Shown here: positions 11,826 to 22,962 of the stretch, piece after piece
Position numbering within the stretch: the first letter of the stretch is position 1
How the letters are laid out: each line of letters begins with the position of its first letter
DNA from: Gordius sp. MW1
Lineage: Eukaryota; Nematomorpha; Gordioida; Gordea; Gordiidae
Direction: 5' to 3'
Length of the DNA: 64,000 bases
NCBI GenBank assembly: GCA_964036665.1
Contig: OZ038529.1
Coordinates: 19,540,060 to 19,604,059, forward strand
The notes under the pieces: generated by a model
What the model was told of the DNA's origin: nothing
The model's input: only the letters and a program-made list of their open reading frames with translations
Database searches by the model: none
Made by a program: the position numbers and the translations under genes

Positions 11826-12350
11826 ATTGCATTCAGGAAACTTAATTGGATAATTTACAGCCTCGTTAGCATCGCAAACTGTATCGACAGATTTGTATGA
11901 CACCAAGTCACCTGGCAATAACTGTTGTATCTTGGAATTTAAACCATTGACGTCCACATTTTTTGCTAACAATATTGCTCTTTCGGACATCCAGGCAGGA
12001 TTTTTGTATTGTGTATATAGATCTAGAAAGTGGTCGATGAGAGTATTTTGCTAGTACATTTTGTGATAAGTAAATCGTGCAATGGTTCAGGTGGCGTTTC
12101 AATCTCCGTTAGTCGAACTTTTCCTGGTGCGCAACACATTTTTATATTTAAATGCAAGACAATGCGAACATACCTTGTTCATAGTACAAATTACAACTTA
12201 AGGGGGCGTAATTTTCAACATCAGGCTCATACTGGAATGCTAGTCGAAGGGATGTACTTGTTGGCGTGTTGGTCATTTGCTCTACGTGTGTTGATTAAAA
12301 AATCGGCGTAGTCCACTTGAGAGAAGGATCCTTAGAATTGTAAGGGATTT
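11826..12350 (-). pseudogene. Second Helitron fragment with duplicated helicase segment
   Basis: 11826-12060 repeats 10810-11045 at high identity (for example AATTTACAGCCTCGTTAGCA in both), so a ~235-bp helicase segment is present twice in the same orientation. 12075-12300 encodes an N-terminal Helitron-like piece on the minus strand (a CCAPGKVRLTEIETPPEPL pattern). The order is scrambled, suggesting template switching or recombination between two Helitron copies. Confidence 0.65.
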
Positions 12351-12916
12351 TATGTGCGATTGGTTTCAGGGGAGGGAGGAGTTAGAATATGTATAAAAAT
12401 AGTTGCGGCAATAATAACAAAATACATAAAATATAAAAAACGAAATGAACCAAATAATAAAAATGAGCTTTTTTAATATAAAATCGAGAGGATCTTCCAA
12501 AAATCCGCCGACGATGTAAAATTTTTGGCATCATACATAATAAATAGGGTGTCGATGTTCAGAGAGGTGGAGAACGTCTTTCTAACTATTAAAAATAGGT
12601 TAAAACCTGTTTACCAAAGGTGCCCAAACACGAGGCGACCAAAAGGATAAAAAAATTTAGAGTTAAAAAGGCTTTGTATTTGTTGATTTTTAGCCCCTCA
12701 GCAACAAAGAAAAAGTTCCATTTTTAGGATGATATTCAGTCTTTTTATCTTACATTATTATTAGGCAAAAAGCACATTTTTCTTTTAAGATATCTTTTGA
12801 GAAATTTTCCTCTTTAAATATATTATTTACTGGGTATATATAAATTGTATTTTAATTTCATGATTATTCATGTGCTTATATATATTTTTAGTAATTTTTT
12901 TTAATTATATTAAAAA
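12351..12916. other. Helitron interior without recognised coding
   Basis: AT-rich; no motif found. It lies between the scrambled Rep fragments and the nested small Helitron. Confidence 0.4.
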
Positions 12917-13596
12917 CTAGCTGACCCGGCTAACGTAGTTTTGCTAAAAATACAATTTTCTTTAATATAATAAAATTTGAGAAAACTTCAGCCTTGTATG
13001 TATAATCCTTATTGTATATGATGCTATAAATGAAACTGACCGGGAAATGTCCGATATTTTTAAAACTAAAAGGAATTTTAGGATTCTGAAAAAACTATTT
13101 TACCCCTGGTCGCCCTAGGCATCTATGGCTAAATTTTCGCGCGAATCGGGCCGGTAGTTTCAGAGTTTAGCCGTTTTTTAAAACGTAATGTCCGATATTT
13201 TTAAAACTAAAAGGAATTTTAGGATTCTGAAAAAGCTATTTTACCCCTGGCCGCCCTGGGCATCTATGGCTAAATTTTCGCGCGAATCTGGCCGGTAGTT
13301 TCAGAATTTAGCCCTTACATACATAACGTTTTTATTATACTTTTAAATATCTAATTCAGCCTTGTATGTATGACTTCATTATTGTATATGATGCTATAAA
13401 TGAAACTGGCCGGGAAATGTCCGATATTTTTAAAACTAAAAGGAATTTTAGGATTCTGAAAAAGCTATTTTACCCCTGGCCGCCCTGGGCATCTATGGCT
13501 AAATTTTCGCGCGAATCGGGCCGGTAGTTTCAGAATTTAGGCCTTATTCACATACATACATACACACATACATAGACTTTACTTTATATATATAGA
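12917..13596 (-). mobile_element. Non-autonomous Helitron with three internal repeats
   Basis: On the minus strand it begins TCTATATATATAAAGTAAAG at 13596 and ends TAGCCGGGTCAGCTAG at 12917. The + strand flanks are A (12916) and T (13597), the Helitron target. It has no coding sequence. Three copies of a ~125-bp unit start at 13047, 13188 and 13417, sharing TGTCCGATATTTTTAAAACT and TTTTCGCGCGAATC. Its 3' end is almost the same as that of the host Helitron, so the same transposase family probably mobilised it. Confidence 0.85.
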
Positions 13597-14270
13597 TGAT
13601 CCTACATTTGATTGTTTGCATGATTTAAAAGAGAATTTTTTTAATGGCTGAAAAGTATAAAGTAAAAAAATTAATATATATAATAAGTTAAGACCTGCAA
13701 AGTTGAAGTTGAAGGAGAGACTTATGGTACATTCATAGGCGTAGCCGCCATTGGAATTTGAGGGGGGCAATATTGATTTAGGGAGGGATAAAATGATATT
13801 TTTTGAACTATTTAATTTCTAATTAGAATGGCATTTGCAGTGACAATTAATAAACTTAAGGTCAATAAATTTTTTATATATATAGATGTATTACCGGTGA
13901 TAAATAAAGACATAACTAAGAAAAATGATTTAATGTAATATTGAATTAAGGATTTTAAACAATTCCGATGTGCATTTATATTTCAATATTACACTAAAAC
14001 AATTATTAATTACCCCACAATTATGTTGGTAATAGAGTTTTATCCTTAACCACCATAAAAGTAAACTTATTCAACATTTAAATAACTGTATATTTAAATT
14101 TTCAAAGAACACGATAGATACGCATTACGTCATAAGGTTGCGTTTGATTGACATTTTATTAAGTGACAAAACGTATAAAACAAAAGAACTTGACCGTCTT
14201 ATGACTTAGAGATTTGGAATATAGTTAAAAACCTAGGCTCAGACCTACCATATATTCGCAGAAATTTCCA
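13597..14270. other. Minus-strand Helitron 5' interior
   Basis: No coding motif. 13735-13790 (cataggcgtagccgcc ... gaggggggcaa) resembles half of the palindromic GGGCGTAGCC family described elsewhere in the window. Confidence 0.4.
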
Positions 14271-14694
14271 TCTAAATCGGTCCAGCCGTTTCGGAGGAGT
14301 TGAAAACACCACACCGTTTTACGAAAATTTTATATATTAGATGAATGTAACTCGGATTTCTGTGTCCTCTAATAACTACTAAAGCTCTCGACCGATTGCC
14401 ACCAAATGTGACCAGATCATTACCTTCGCATCCTTGATGTTTAAACTCTTTGTTAGTGAATTTTTTAATCAACTAAACCCGTTTTTTTACAATATATAAG
14501 CCTGTGACAAATAAATATTCTCGATACCCTAAAACATCACCATTTTCTTAAATAAAAATAAAGCGCACTTTTGCTAACATTCTCACGTTTCACTTTTTTC
14601 GTATTATTACAAAGTTCGGTTATTAATATTACAAGTATAAAAAACATTACTTTAACGTGAAGATGATAAATGCAAACAATAACTTACCGACAAA

Positions 14695-16690
14695 CTTAAA
14701 ATGCAGTGCTATGCTGCGATGAGCTATTACTCCTCAAGAATAATGCTTCGAGAGTACGAAGAAAATCATATTTTAAAATGCCGCCAACTATTCCATCAAA
14801 ATCAGAATGTCAGCTCTACATCCGATTAAATCAGACCAAACTTCGCTGAGAAGAATATGTTAAATTGCGAGATGCAGCTCTTGACGACGATAATACAATT
14901 AACGTTAGGAAACTAACCATTTTGTCCACATCATATGCATAAATACGCTCAAGATTCGATTGCGTATGTTCCTAACTAAGGTCGTCCAGACCTAATCATT
15001 ACATTTACAAGCAATCCGCAATGCACTTGAGCTTTTATTTCATGGTCTATCATCAGTCGATAGGTATGACATCTCAGCACGTGTTTTCCGCCAGAAACTT
15101 AAATCAATGATTAATCTCATTGTTAAGCTAAAGGTCTTTGGCTCTGTGCGTTTGAGGATGCTCTGTGGAATGGCAAAGATAGGTTTACTGCATGCATACA
15201 CACATGTGGTTATATAATTAGATCACCTGCAAACGAAATCGACGATTTAATATGCGCTGAAATACCTGATCTTAAGCTAGATAAGGATTTGTAAATTGTT
15301 ACACAAAATATGGAACACGGCCTTTGCAGAACACTCAATCCAAAATCAATATGCGTGATATATGGTAAAGGCTAAAAGCGATATCCTCGAGGCTTGGTAT
15401 GCAACACAATACTGGCAGTAATGTATTTTATTTGTACAAAAGCAGATCAACAAAAGATTGTGATAACATGGTACCCATTCAACCTCGCGTCAAGGTGGTA
15501 ACCGCTGGGCTGTTTCATATTGCCCTCTGCTATCAAAATTATGCAAAGCACACATGGGCGTAGCCAGGTTTTGGATTGGGGCGGGGGGAGCGAAACGTTT
15601 AAAAGCTGAATTAGGGGGGGGGGGGCAAAACATATTTTTTTTTTAATTTTTAAGGGTTTCTGCATTAAAATTTTATTTTCGTTATTTAGGGGATGGGGGG
15701 GGGGGCCTGGCTACGCCCATGAAAACACACGCCATTGTTGAATTTCGGTTATTAAAGGTAGTGATATGATACCTTTTACCGTTCAACCAGATATCGCTGC
15801 GTATATAGCGAGTCTACACCGATGAAATCGCTAAATATTAGGCTGGAAAATATATAAGCAGCAATGAAGCTATATGGCGCATTCTATCCTTTCCTATACA
15901 TATACGCAGCTTTGCTATGGTTCCCTTAGCTGTACATCTAGAAAATGGGCAAACCGTTTATTTTGCAAATGCAAATGTCAACAAAATAGCCTTAAATTTC
16001 CCATATATAATTGAAGCCGCATTCTTCAAGCTATGTCAACACGATGATTTCGCGCTAAAGCTGCAATATTGCGAAGTGTCTACGTCTTGCACATGGAATT
16101 CGCGCAGTATGCGATAGGCCAACAATACAATATTCATCCCAATCAAGATGAATGTTTCTTTCTTCGCATGTCCCTGTCCCAACGTGTTCCCAGCAGTTAA
16201 AAGTGGTCAATACGTTGCACATTCGACTTTCCCCAGAGCATGCCAAGCCATGCATTTATTAGAGCATAATAATCATTCGTATGAAGTTATGACGCGTGCT
16301 ATAATTCACATCCAAAACAAATTAGAGTTTCATTGATCTCCTGCTCTCCATGTCCCACCAATTTATGGGATAAATATAAAGCAGACTTGACAGAAGATAT
16401 CATTTATTGGAATAGATATGCACATCCTAATATTAACATGGATCAATTGCTAAAAGACTACAACGAACATTGATTATTCTTGAAGATATATGCTTAGAAA
16501 TTAAAACAAAGTTTTGACTTAATTGGGTATGCCTGCATCAAATCGATCTGCTGCTGCTCTATTCGATGTAGACTCATATCGTGAACGAAGTTACAATTAG
16601 CGTGTTCTTTTGTCTTATGTGTGATCTATTGTTTCAAAGCTTGCTGCAACACAAAGCTATTTACGATCAGATTTTGCTTACTGTTATTTT
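14695..16690 (+). pseudogene. Helitron Rep-helicase remnant on + strand
   Basis: Translation in shifting frames follows a Helitron protein in order. It begins with a CRQLFHQ-like segment near 14785, then FRQKLKSMINLIVKLKVFG near 15095-15140. An eroded HUH site near 15180 reads GLLHAYTH instead of the usual GLPHAH. RWAVSYCPLLSKLCKAH near 15500-15550 is cut by a MITE. Next come AIWRILSFPI and MVPLAVHLENGQTVYF near 15870-15965, QYCEVSTSCTWNSRSM near 16063-16114, and FPRACQAMHLLEHN. The start of the helicase part is near 16600-16690 (HKAIYDQILLTV). Stops and frameshifts are frequent, and the sequence ends before Walker A. Confidence 0.8.
15553..15721. mobile_element. Palindromic GC-rich MITE (GGGCGTAGCC family), copy 1
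   Basis: The ends are CATGGGCGTAGCCAGG and CCTGGCTACGCCCATG, with G-runs inside both. It interrupts the Helitron Rep reading between ...LCKAH and the next residues, proving insertion. Flanks aaagcacac and aaaacacac suggest a ~9-bp duplication with one difference. Confidence 0.75.
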
Positions 16691-17056
16691 TTTATCATAT
16701 TGTTGTGGTTACGCATGCGCACAATCATGCACATCCAAGTCTCGTATGCGCATGCGCGCGCAGCCAAAGACAAGTCTTCTATGTCCAGGCGCGTACAGCC
16801 AAGTTTCCTATGCGCATACCATACGCGTATCCCCCCCCCCTCTCCCCTCGCTTTGTTATACGCGTGCTAATGCCAGCTGCGCTGGCAAGTCTTGCGTAAA
16901 TAAATAGGTTCATTGTACCTTTTTTAACACAGTGGATAACTTTTCTTATTACGCTCGCGTTTTCATGTTAAAAGATTTTCTCGCTTGGATATCTTCGCGC
17001 ATACTTCTGATTTTGGGCATAATTGAATAATTTAAATAAATAATAAGGTAAGAACT
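16691..17056 (+). other. Sequence after the truncated helicase
   Basis: Contains CATGCGC-rich segments (16710-16870) and a short C-run. No helicase motif continues here. I see no gene. Confidence 0.4.
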
Positions 17057-18610
17057 ATAAAATGTTATTAGTTTTTAAATGAGAATAAAACGATTGATTG
17101 ACAATAAATAAGATTCTTGATTAACTATTAAATATTAACGTAACCTGATTTATATATATTTTTTCTTTAATGGTGTCAGAAACATTATTCTTATTTTTTA
17201 AAAGTAAATGTGATGAGTTTAGAAATATTAACGTAACTTGATTTATATATATATTTTCTTTAATTTCAGAAAAATTACTCTGATTTTTTAAAAGTAAATG
17301 TGATGAATTTAGGTTAAAAAGAAAATGATCATTGTGCTTATTCATTTGATTTTTTATCGTTAGATTAAAATTAATCAAGATATTTTAGGATTAAAATATA
17401 AACAATGGAACTATTTTGAATGTTATAATAACCTAAATTTTGGGGTAATAAGGGTATGCCAATATTTTTAAATCCGATTAATTCGCGCGAATGTAAACAC
17501 TTTTTATAATGCATGTTTTATTCCTTCAATTTTTTCTTTTTTTCGCTTTTTTGCATGAAATTGATTTTATATTTACGAATATGATTGATGCGCATGTGAC
17601 CGTCAATCTCTGTCTGTCATTGTCCTTGATTGATCAGCTGGTATCTGACGGTGCAATAATAGAGCGCCGAAGGTATGTGATTCCTGTGCTGTGGAACGCT
17701 ATTGCGGTTCTTAAAAATTCTGTCGGTACCTGCTTGATGATCGGAATATGGCGGTTGGACAAAATGACGCGATGGTACGTAACGTTGCATGAATGTTGCA
17801 TGTACAGGGCAGTGTGGTCAATATGTGCTGAAGGGTAATGCCGGTGCATAGGGACGTTAGGGTCAAGCTCGAAGACATTCTGCCGGTACAGAGCAATACG
17901 ACGAGGTTTCGGGTATAAAGTTTAATACTATTGCATGCGCGCACGTTTAACCCAGAAGCGAATTAATTTTCGGAGGCTTAATCCGGTAATGACCTTTTTT
18001 TTGGCTATATGCCGTATCACCTTTATAGGTTTGATGGGTCGAGTTTCCTGGGTGGGCAAATATTTTTGCCCGATGCGCATGATGTAATTTATATATTTGG
18101 TTGGTTACCGGAACGTCGCATGTAGTTTGATGAGAGGGAATACCATCTTATTCAGGTCCAAGGTTACCGTTAAGAAGTTCATAGCTCCCAGGTGATTATG
18201 GAAGGCGGAGTTGCATTTTAGGCGAGATCATCTGATGACAATTTTTTACACTTAGTGATGTCGCTGGTGCCCATGTCGGGGCCGATAGCTGGTGTGTGGT
18301 ATAGCGACGCCAACAATAATTTACCGGAAGTATTCGTACTCTGGTGGTCGAGAGGCTAGCAGCTCTTATTGAGGAGCAGTTTGAACGACTTAGGGTGGCG
18401 AAGATGTTTCTGTCTCGCTCTATGGTGAAAATCAAAAAAGCTACTTTGGGTTGCGTTAACGAAAACAAGTGGGTTCAGATTCCACTTCTGACACCATTAA
18501 AAAAAATATACATATAAATCAGGTTACGTTAATATTTAATAAAGAATCTTATTTATTGCCAATCAATCGTTTTATTCTTATTTAATAACTAATAACATTT
18601 TATACATATA
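17057..18610. mobile_element. Inverted-repeat element of unknown family (1.55 kb)
   Basis: About 120 bp at 17057-17180 (gaataaaacgattgattg ... aatattaacgtaacctgatt ... aatggtgtcagaa) recurs inverted at 18485-18610. Just inside the left arm, part of the arm is repeated (17127-17215 and 17220-17310). The centre, 17500-18480, has higher GC than its surroundings and coding-like stretches that match no family I know. A DNA transposon or transduplicated gene fragment flanked by terminal inverted repeats is the best description. It sits inside the dead Helitron. Confidence 0.6.
17620..18490 (+). pseudogene. Unrecognised coding-like remnant inside inverted-repeat element
   Basis: Two stretches look protein-coding by composition. 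Around 17620-17740 it reads DGAIIERRRYVIPVLWNAIA on the + strand. Around 18345-18480 it reads EEQFERLRVAKMFLSRSMVK, then a segment ending WVQIPLLTP where the right inverted repeat begins. No known domain was recognised. The stops between them suggest decay, or introns that I could not define. Confidence 0.3.
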
Positions 18611-19164
18611 TAACTTTTTGCTTTCACTATACTCGCGGAAATTTTTATTATTCCAGTTAATTCAATTTCAACAAAGTATACTAATCATTTTTTATATAAA
18701 ATTTATATTTTGTTAAGATACGATAAATCAATAAAAAAGTTAAGAATTGTTAATATCTGTAAAACATTCGGCTATGGCTAATGAATTATATTTACAGATA
18801 GTTATGCCGATTTTCTGCCTGATAAAAAACGATTTGCGATTATCATGGGATAGCAAAGAAATTTGTTTCCCTATTTTCTTACGAATTTGTAAGGCTTGGG
18901 GGCCAAAGGTTGTTAGGGTGGTTGTCGCACTTGCAATGGGACAATAAATTATAGTATTGTTAATTTCAGAGTAATTGATATTTATGAAACTCGGCTGAGG
19001 ACATGGGATCTTTGTTGTGATAAGATGGGGCAAATACGTCAGTACATGTATAGTCCCATGCTAAAATGAGTCGCTTTCCCCAAGCGTCTATAGTTTGGCC
19101 AGTCGTTTGCTATCTTCACAAAGGCCTGTGGGTGTAATATACGAGTAATTGACCCAGACCCTAA
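18611..19164. other. No recognised feature
   Basis: 18745-18950 is open on both strands for up to ~95 codons with balanced composition, but no domain was recognised. The rest is AT-rich. Confidence 0.35.
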
Positions 19165-19330
19165 AGGTGTAAAAGCAGACGAAATCTTTTAACTTAGAGG
19201 GTAACGATCTTTTAAGTAAGAAAAGCAAACGATATTTAGCCTACAATGATCTTTAATTAAGAACAGCAAACGATATTTAGCCGGTAGTGATCTTTTAATT
19301 TAAAGCAGACGATTTTAGCCTGTAGTTCAA
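19165..19330 (+). repeat. Short tandem repeats (~45 bp)
   Basis: Four degenerate units share AAAGCA(A/G)ACGA and GATCTTTTAA or GATATTTAGCC blocks. They directly precede the foldback element. Confidence 0.7.
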
Positions 19331-19424
19331 CAACAAAACCTTCTGCGATTTATTGAAGCTGCGATATGTCAAATCTGAACTCTTGACCTTGCTCTTCCCG
19401 TCTCACCCCTCCCTCTACTACAAT

Positions 19425-21139
19425 CATAAACTAGATAGACTGCTCATTCCCTTTAAAAAAGTGATGCCAATTTTACCGCCATCTTGAACATAAGAAGCAA
19501 TCAACGTTATAATGGGATTCTATATATATTCTCTATTTTTTACCTTCTATCTCACCCGGGGAGGGGGAGTGTTTTGCCCCCCCCCCTTAATTTTTAACCC
19601 TCTTTCTCAGCGGAGGATAGGGGGGAGGCAAGGGGGTGTTTTGCCCCCCCCCCCCCAATTTTTTACCCTCTTTCTGATGAGGGGGAGAGGGGGGGGCAGG
19701 GGCCGGGGAGGAATGTTTTGCCCCCCCCCCCTAATTTTTTACCCTCTTTCTGATGCGGGGGAGAGGGGGGGGCAAGGGTTGTTTTGCCCCCCCCCCCCTT
19801 ATTTTTTACCCTCTTTCTCACACAGCAGGGGCGGGGGTGTTTTGCCCCCCCCCCTAATTTTTTACCCTCTTTCTGATGCGGGGGAGAGGGGGATCAGGGG
19901 GTGTTTTGCCCCCCCTTATTTTCTACCCTCTTTCTGATGCAGGGGAGAGGGGGGGCAGGGGGGTGTTTTGCCCCCCCCCCTTATTTTTTCCCCTCTTTCT
20001 CACACAGGGGGGGGGGGCACACCCCCTAATTTTTTACCCTCTTTCTGATGAGGGGGGGGGGGGGGCAGGGGGGGGGGGGGGGGGGTGTTTTGCCCCCCCC
20101 CCCTAATTTTTTACCCTCTTTCTAATGCGGAGGAGAGGGGGGGCAGGGGGTTGTTTTGCCCCCCCCCTTGATTTTTACCCTCTTTCTGATGCCGGGAAGA
20201 GGGGGGGGGGGGGGGATGATAGTAAATTTTCAAAAAAAAATAAACTTGAATAGAAAATATTGATTATGACATTTGTCACCACTGTGACCGCACAAATTCA
20301 TAAAAATATTATAAAAGGGTTAAAAAGGGCTTTGCGCCACCCCCCCCCCCCGGGTGACAAAGAGGGTAAAAAATAAGAAGAGGGGCGAATCATCCTCCCC
20401 TCTCCCCGGCATCAGAAAGAGGGTAAAAAATAAGGGGGGGGGGGGCAAAACACCCCCTGATCCCCCTCTCCCCCGCATCAGAAAGAGGGTAAAAAATAAA
20501 GGGGGGGGGGCAAAACACCCCCTGCCCCCTCTCTCCCCCTCATCAGAAATAAGGTAAAAAATTAGGAGGGGGGGGGGCAAAACACCCCCCTGCCCCCCCT
20601 CTCCCCCGCATCAGAAAGAGGGTAAAAAATAGGGGGGGGGGGGCAAAACACCCCCTGATCCCCCTCTCCCCCGCATCAGAAAGAGGGTAAAAAATTAGGG
20701 CGGGGCAAAACACCCCCCCCCCCCCCTGTGTGAGAAAGAGGGTAAAAAATAAGGGGGGGGGGGGGCAAAACAACCCCTGCCCCCCCCTCCCCCGCATCAG
20801 AAAGAGAGTAAAAAATTAGGGGGGGGGGCAAAACACCCCTCCCCGGCCCCTGCCCCCCCCTCTCCCCCTCATCAGAAAGAGGGTAAAAAATTGGGGGGGG
20901 GGCAAAACACCCCCTTGCCCCCCCCCCTATCCTCCGCTGAGAAAGAGGGTAAAAAATTAGGGGGGGGGGGCAAAACACCCCCCCTCCCCGGGTGAGATAG
21001 AAGGTAAAAAATAGAGAATATATATAGAATCCCATTATAACGTTGATTGCTTCTTATGTTCAAGATGGCGGTAAAATTGGCATCACTTTTTCGGTACGTG
21101 TGTACGTATAATGAGGATGAGCAGTCTATCTAGTCTATG
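19425..21139. mobile_element. Foldback (Galileo-like) element with G/C-run arrays
   Basis: A 1,715-bp hairpin element. Its ends are CATAAACTAGATAGACTG at 19425 and the inverted CAGTCTATCTAGTCTATG ending at 21139. A perfect 8-bp duplication ACTACAAT lies at 19417-19424 and 21140-21147. Each arm is about 790 bp and consists of about a dozen units of 50-65 bp: a C-run, TAATTTTTTACCCTCTTTCT, GATGCGGGGGAGAG and a G-run ending TGTTTTG. The loop is about 110 bp (20222-20330). It has no real gene; the open frames across it are translations of the repeats. The 8-bp duplication and CATA... ends match the P superfamily, in which Galileo elements have long inverted repeats with internal tandem repeats. 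Confidence 0.85.
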
Positions 21140-21147
21140 ACTACAAT

Positions 21148-22051
21148 ACAAAAGTAACAAGACGGCGTTCAATAATAATTTAATTCTCGTCTTAAAAAAC
21201 CTAACAATTTCTCCCCAATTTTTCCCCCTTTGTTTTATATCCTCGCGCCCAAAATTTTTCCCCATATTTCTTCCCCTTCGCTTCTTATATTTCCGCTAAT
21301 TGATTCGACGTTATTCCTGCGCGCGTTACATTTAATAAAATAAACTTAATCTTCTTTTTGCTAAATATATAATTGTGGGTTCAATAATAGAGGGGATACC
21401 AGCTTTGGTAAAATATTTACGTATGAGTTTGTTAACCACTATATATCAAAAATACCGGGCTTTATTGCGATTACAATGTAGGTCATCATGACCATTCGAT
21501 TTTTGGAAATTATTGCAAAGTGAAGAAATGTGTTTAGCAACTATATCTCATTTTAATTTTAAGCCTACAGCGATGCGGATATCGTTGTTGGATAAGAAAT
21601 CAAGGTTACGACTTGAGAAAGCTTCCTGCCATTCAAGCGCTGGAAGTTCCTCTGCCAAAGCGCCATTAATAAAAGACTTTAAGGGCAGTCGGGGGGCATT
21701 CCAACACTTTGGAGTGTTTACTTCGTAGATTTTAGGCTATGACAATACACTACTATCCACGCTGTATTAAAATTTTTCACTGCATTATCATTTACTTTTG
21801 TTTATTAGTGGTTTATAAACACTTTTGTCACCCACTTATGCATATTATCGCTAAAAATCGCTACCTATGTCATAAATCTATTTAATTATTAATAAATATA
21901 CCTTTTCCTAAATAAGTTAATATTTATTTGCATAATATAAAAATATATCTTTTCACGTCATAAACTCTCTTTCAGCTGACCCAAATTCTTTCATATATTT
22001 CCCATTGATATGTACCAATTGCCAAATAACAACTAAGCCAAAGCAACGCTT
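21148..22051 (+). other. 3' part of the + Helitron
   Basis: No Helitron protein motif found. 21513-21725 is open for 71 codons on the + strand but matches no family I recognise. The terminal CTAG follows at 22064-22067. Confidence 0.4.
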
Positions 22052-22074
22052 GGCCGGGCACAGCTAGTCCTAGA

Positions 22075-22545
22075 TAAATTCTTTATGTGTGTCATTGGAT
22101 TCAACAAAATGTACACAAACACCAAGTTGTTCCGTGCCTCTCACATCACTATGTAGAAGCAATTCAACTGATTAAAAATAATTCTTTGGATGAAATTTTC
22201 CATGATTTTTGAAAAGTCACTTTGCTGGTAAGACAATATGGTTTTGAGATATTAATCCACAGAGTAAATGCCCATCAAACCCCAGAAAATTATTATATAA
22301 TAGAATAACATTGTATAACGTTTTTTAGAGACATTTCTGAATGAAATGGATTCTAAATTCCTTCAGAATAAGCGAATTCTCATGGGAATTAATTCTTTAC
22401 TCTTACAACCGCCAGTTACATTGTGTGAAGAAAAAGTTAAAAACTTTTTACAATTAGCAAATTTTTATGGTGATGATCTAAATGGCAATGATGAACTCTA
22501 TGGTAGAGAACTGCAAAGTCATTTTTTTCAACCCGAACCCGACCC
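22075..22545 (+). pseudogene. hAT/P52rIPK-like transposase relic
   Basis: In mixed frames the + strand encodes EAIQLIKNNSLDEIFHDF near 22150-22215, then RQYGFEILIHRVNAHQTPEN near 22230-22290, then MDSKFLQNKRILMGINSLLL at 22346-22405. The segment order is that of the zinc-finger MYM/'52 kDa repressor' class of hAT-derived transposases (the 'PR...RQT...N' region followed by an FLD..I.QL.SRF..H-type helix). Frame changes show it is dead. It begins only a few bases after the Helitron 3' end. Confidence 0.5.
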
Positions 22546-22720
22546 AAAATTTTTTTAAATTTTAAACCCGGACCCGACCCGATTCGAAAGCATTTTGAAT
22601 TTTTCAACCCGAACCCGACCCGAACCGATAGCATTTTAAAATTTTCAACCCGAACCCGACCCGAAAGCATTTTAAAATTTTTGACCCGAATCCGACCCGG
22701 CCCGACCCAAAAGTGTTAAA
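22520..22720. repeat. CCCGACCCGAA low-complexity repeat
   Basis: Four units of ~50 bp combine a run of CCCGA/ACCCG hexamers with AAAGCATTTTAAAATTTTTC. An inverted relative lies at 35855-35940. Confidence 0.75.
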
Positions 22721-22796
22721 AAAATTTAACCGAATCCCTCCCGAACGTGTTTCAAATTTTGGTATCCAACGCGAGAGTAAGAAAAATTGCGTCTGC

Positions 22797-22962
22797 ATGG
22801 GCGTAGCCAGGGGGTGGCAGGGAGGGGCGGCTGCCCCCCTTAAATTTAAAAAATATTTAATATTTTATCAAATTATGGCTAAAATTAAAAAAATGGTCAT
22901 TTTGCCCCTCTCTTAATCATTATTGCCCCCTCTAATTTCAATTTCCTGGCTACTCCCATGAG
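22797..22962. mobile_element. Palindromic GC-rich MITE, copy 2
   Basis: CATGGGCGTAGCCAGG at the left and CCTGGCTACTCCCATG at the right. Its flanks (22690-23000) match, inverted, 35520-35870, so the homology is larger than the MITE. Confidence 0.7.

Larger units (their letters stand above)
9734..14341 (-). mobile_element. Helitron (-), inserted in the + Helitron's 5' end
   Basis: On the minus strand the element starts TCTAATATATAAAATTTTCG at 14341. The subterminal block (about 14281-14310) has the CTCCTCCGAAACGGCTGGAC motif common in animal Helitrons. It ends ...TGCCGGGTCAGCTAG at 9734. Flanking bases are A (9733) and T (14342) on the + strand. It contains an internally deleted Rep-helicase coding region (10330-12350) and a nested small Helitron (12917-13596). 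It is not autonomous. Confidence 0.8.
9722..22067 (+). mobile_element. Helitron relic (+), split by several insertions
   Basis: The 5' end is TCTATATATATA at 9722-9733, preceded by A. It resumes at 14342 (TGAATGTAACTCGG...) after removal of the minus-strand Helitron at 9734-14341. The 3' end is GGCCGGGCACAGCTAG at 22052-22067, a Helitron-type CTAG terminus, followed by T. So the host target is A/T, as Helitrons require. Rep and helicase remnants occupy 14695-16690. Other insertions are at 15553-15721, 17057-18610 and 19425-21139. Helitrons move by rolling-circle replication using an HUH Rep nuclease joined to a Pif1-family helicase. This copy is long dead. Confidence 0.75.

Noticed and set aside
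16581-16907. 108-codon plus-strand ORF
   Set aside because: The first third is the end of the Helitron helicase remnant; the rest crosses non-homologous GC-rich sequence.
19512-21063. Several overlapping open frames with Gly/Pro/Arg-rich repeats on both strands
   Set aside because: They translate the G-run/C-run tandem units of the foldback element and depend on homopolymer length; not genes.
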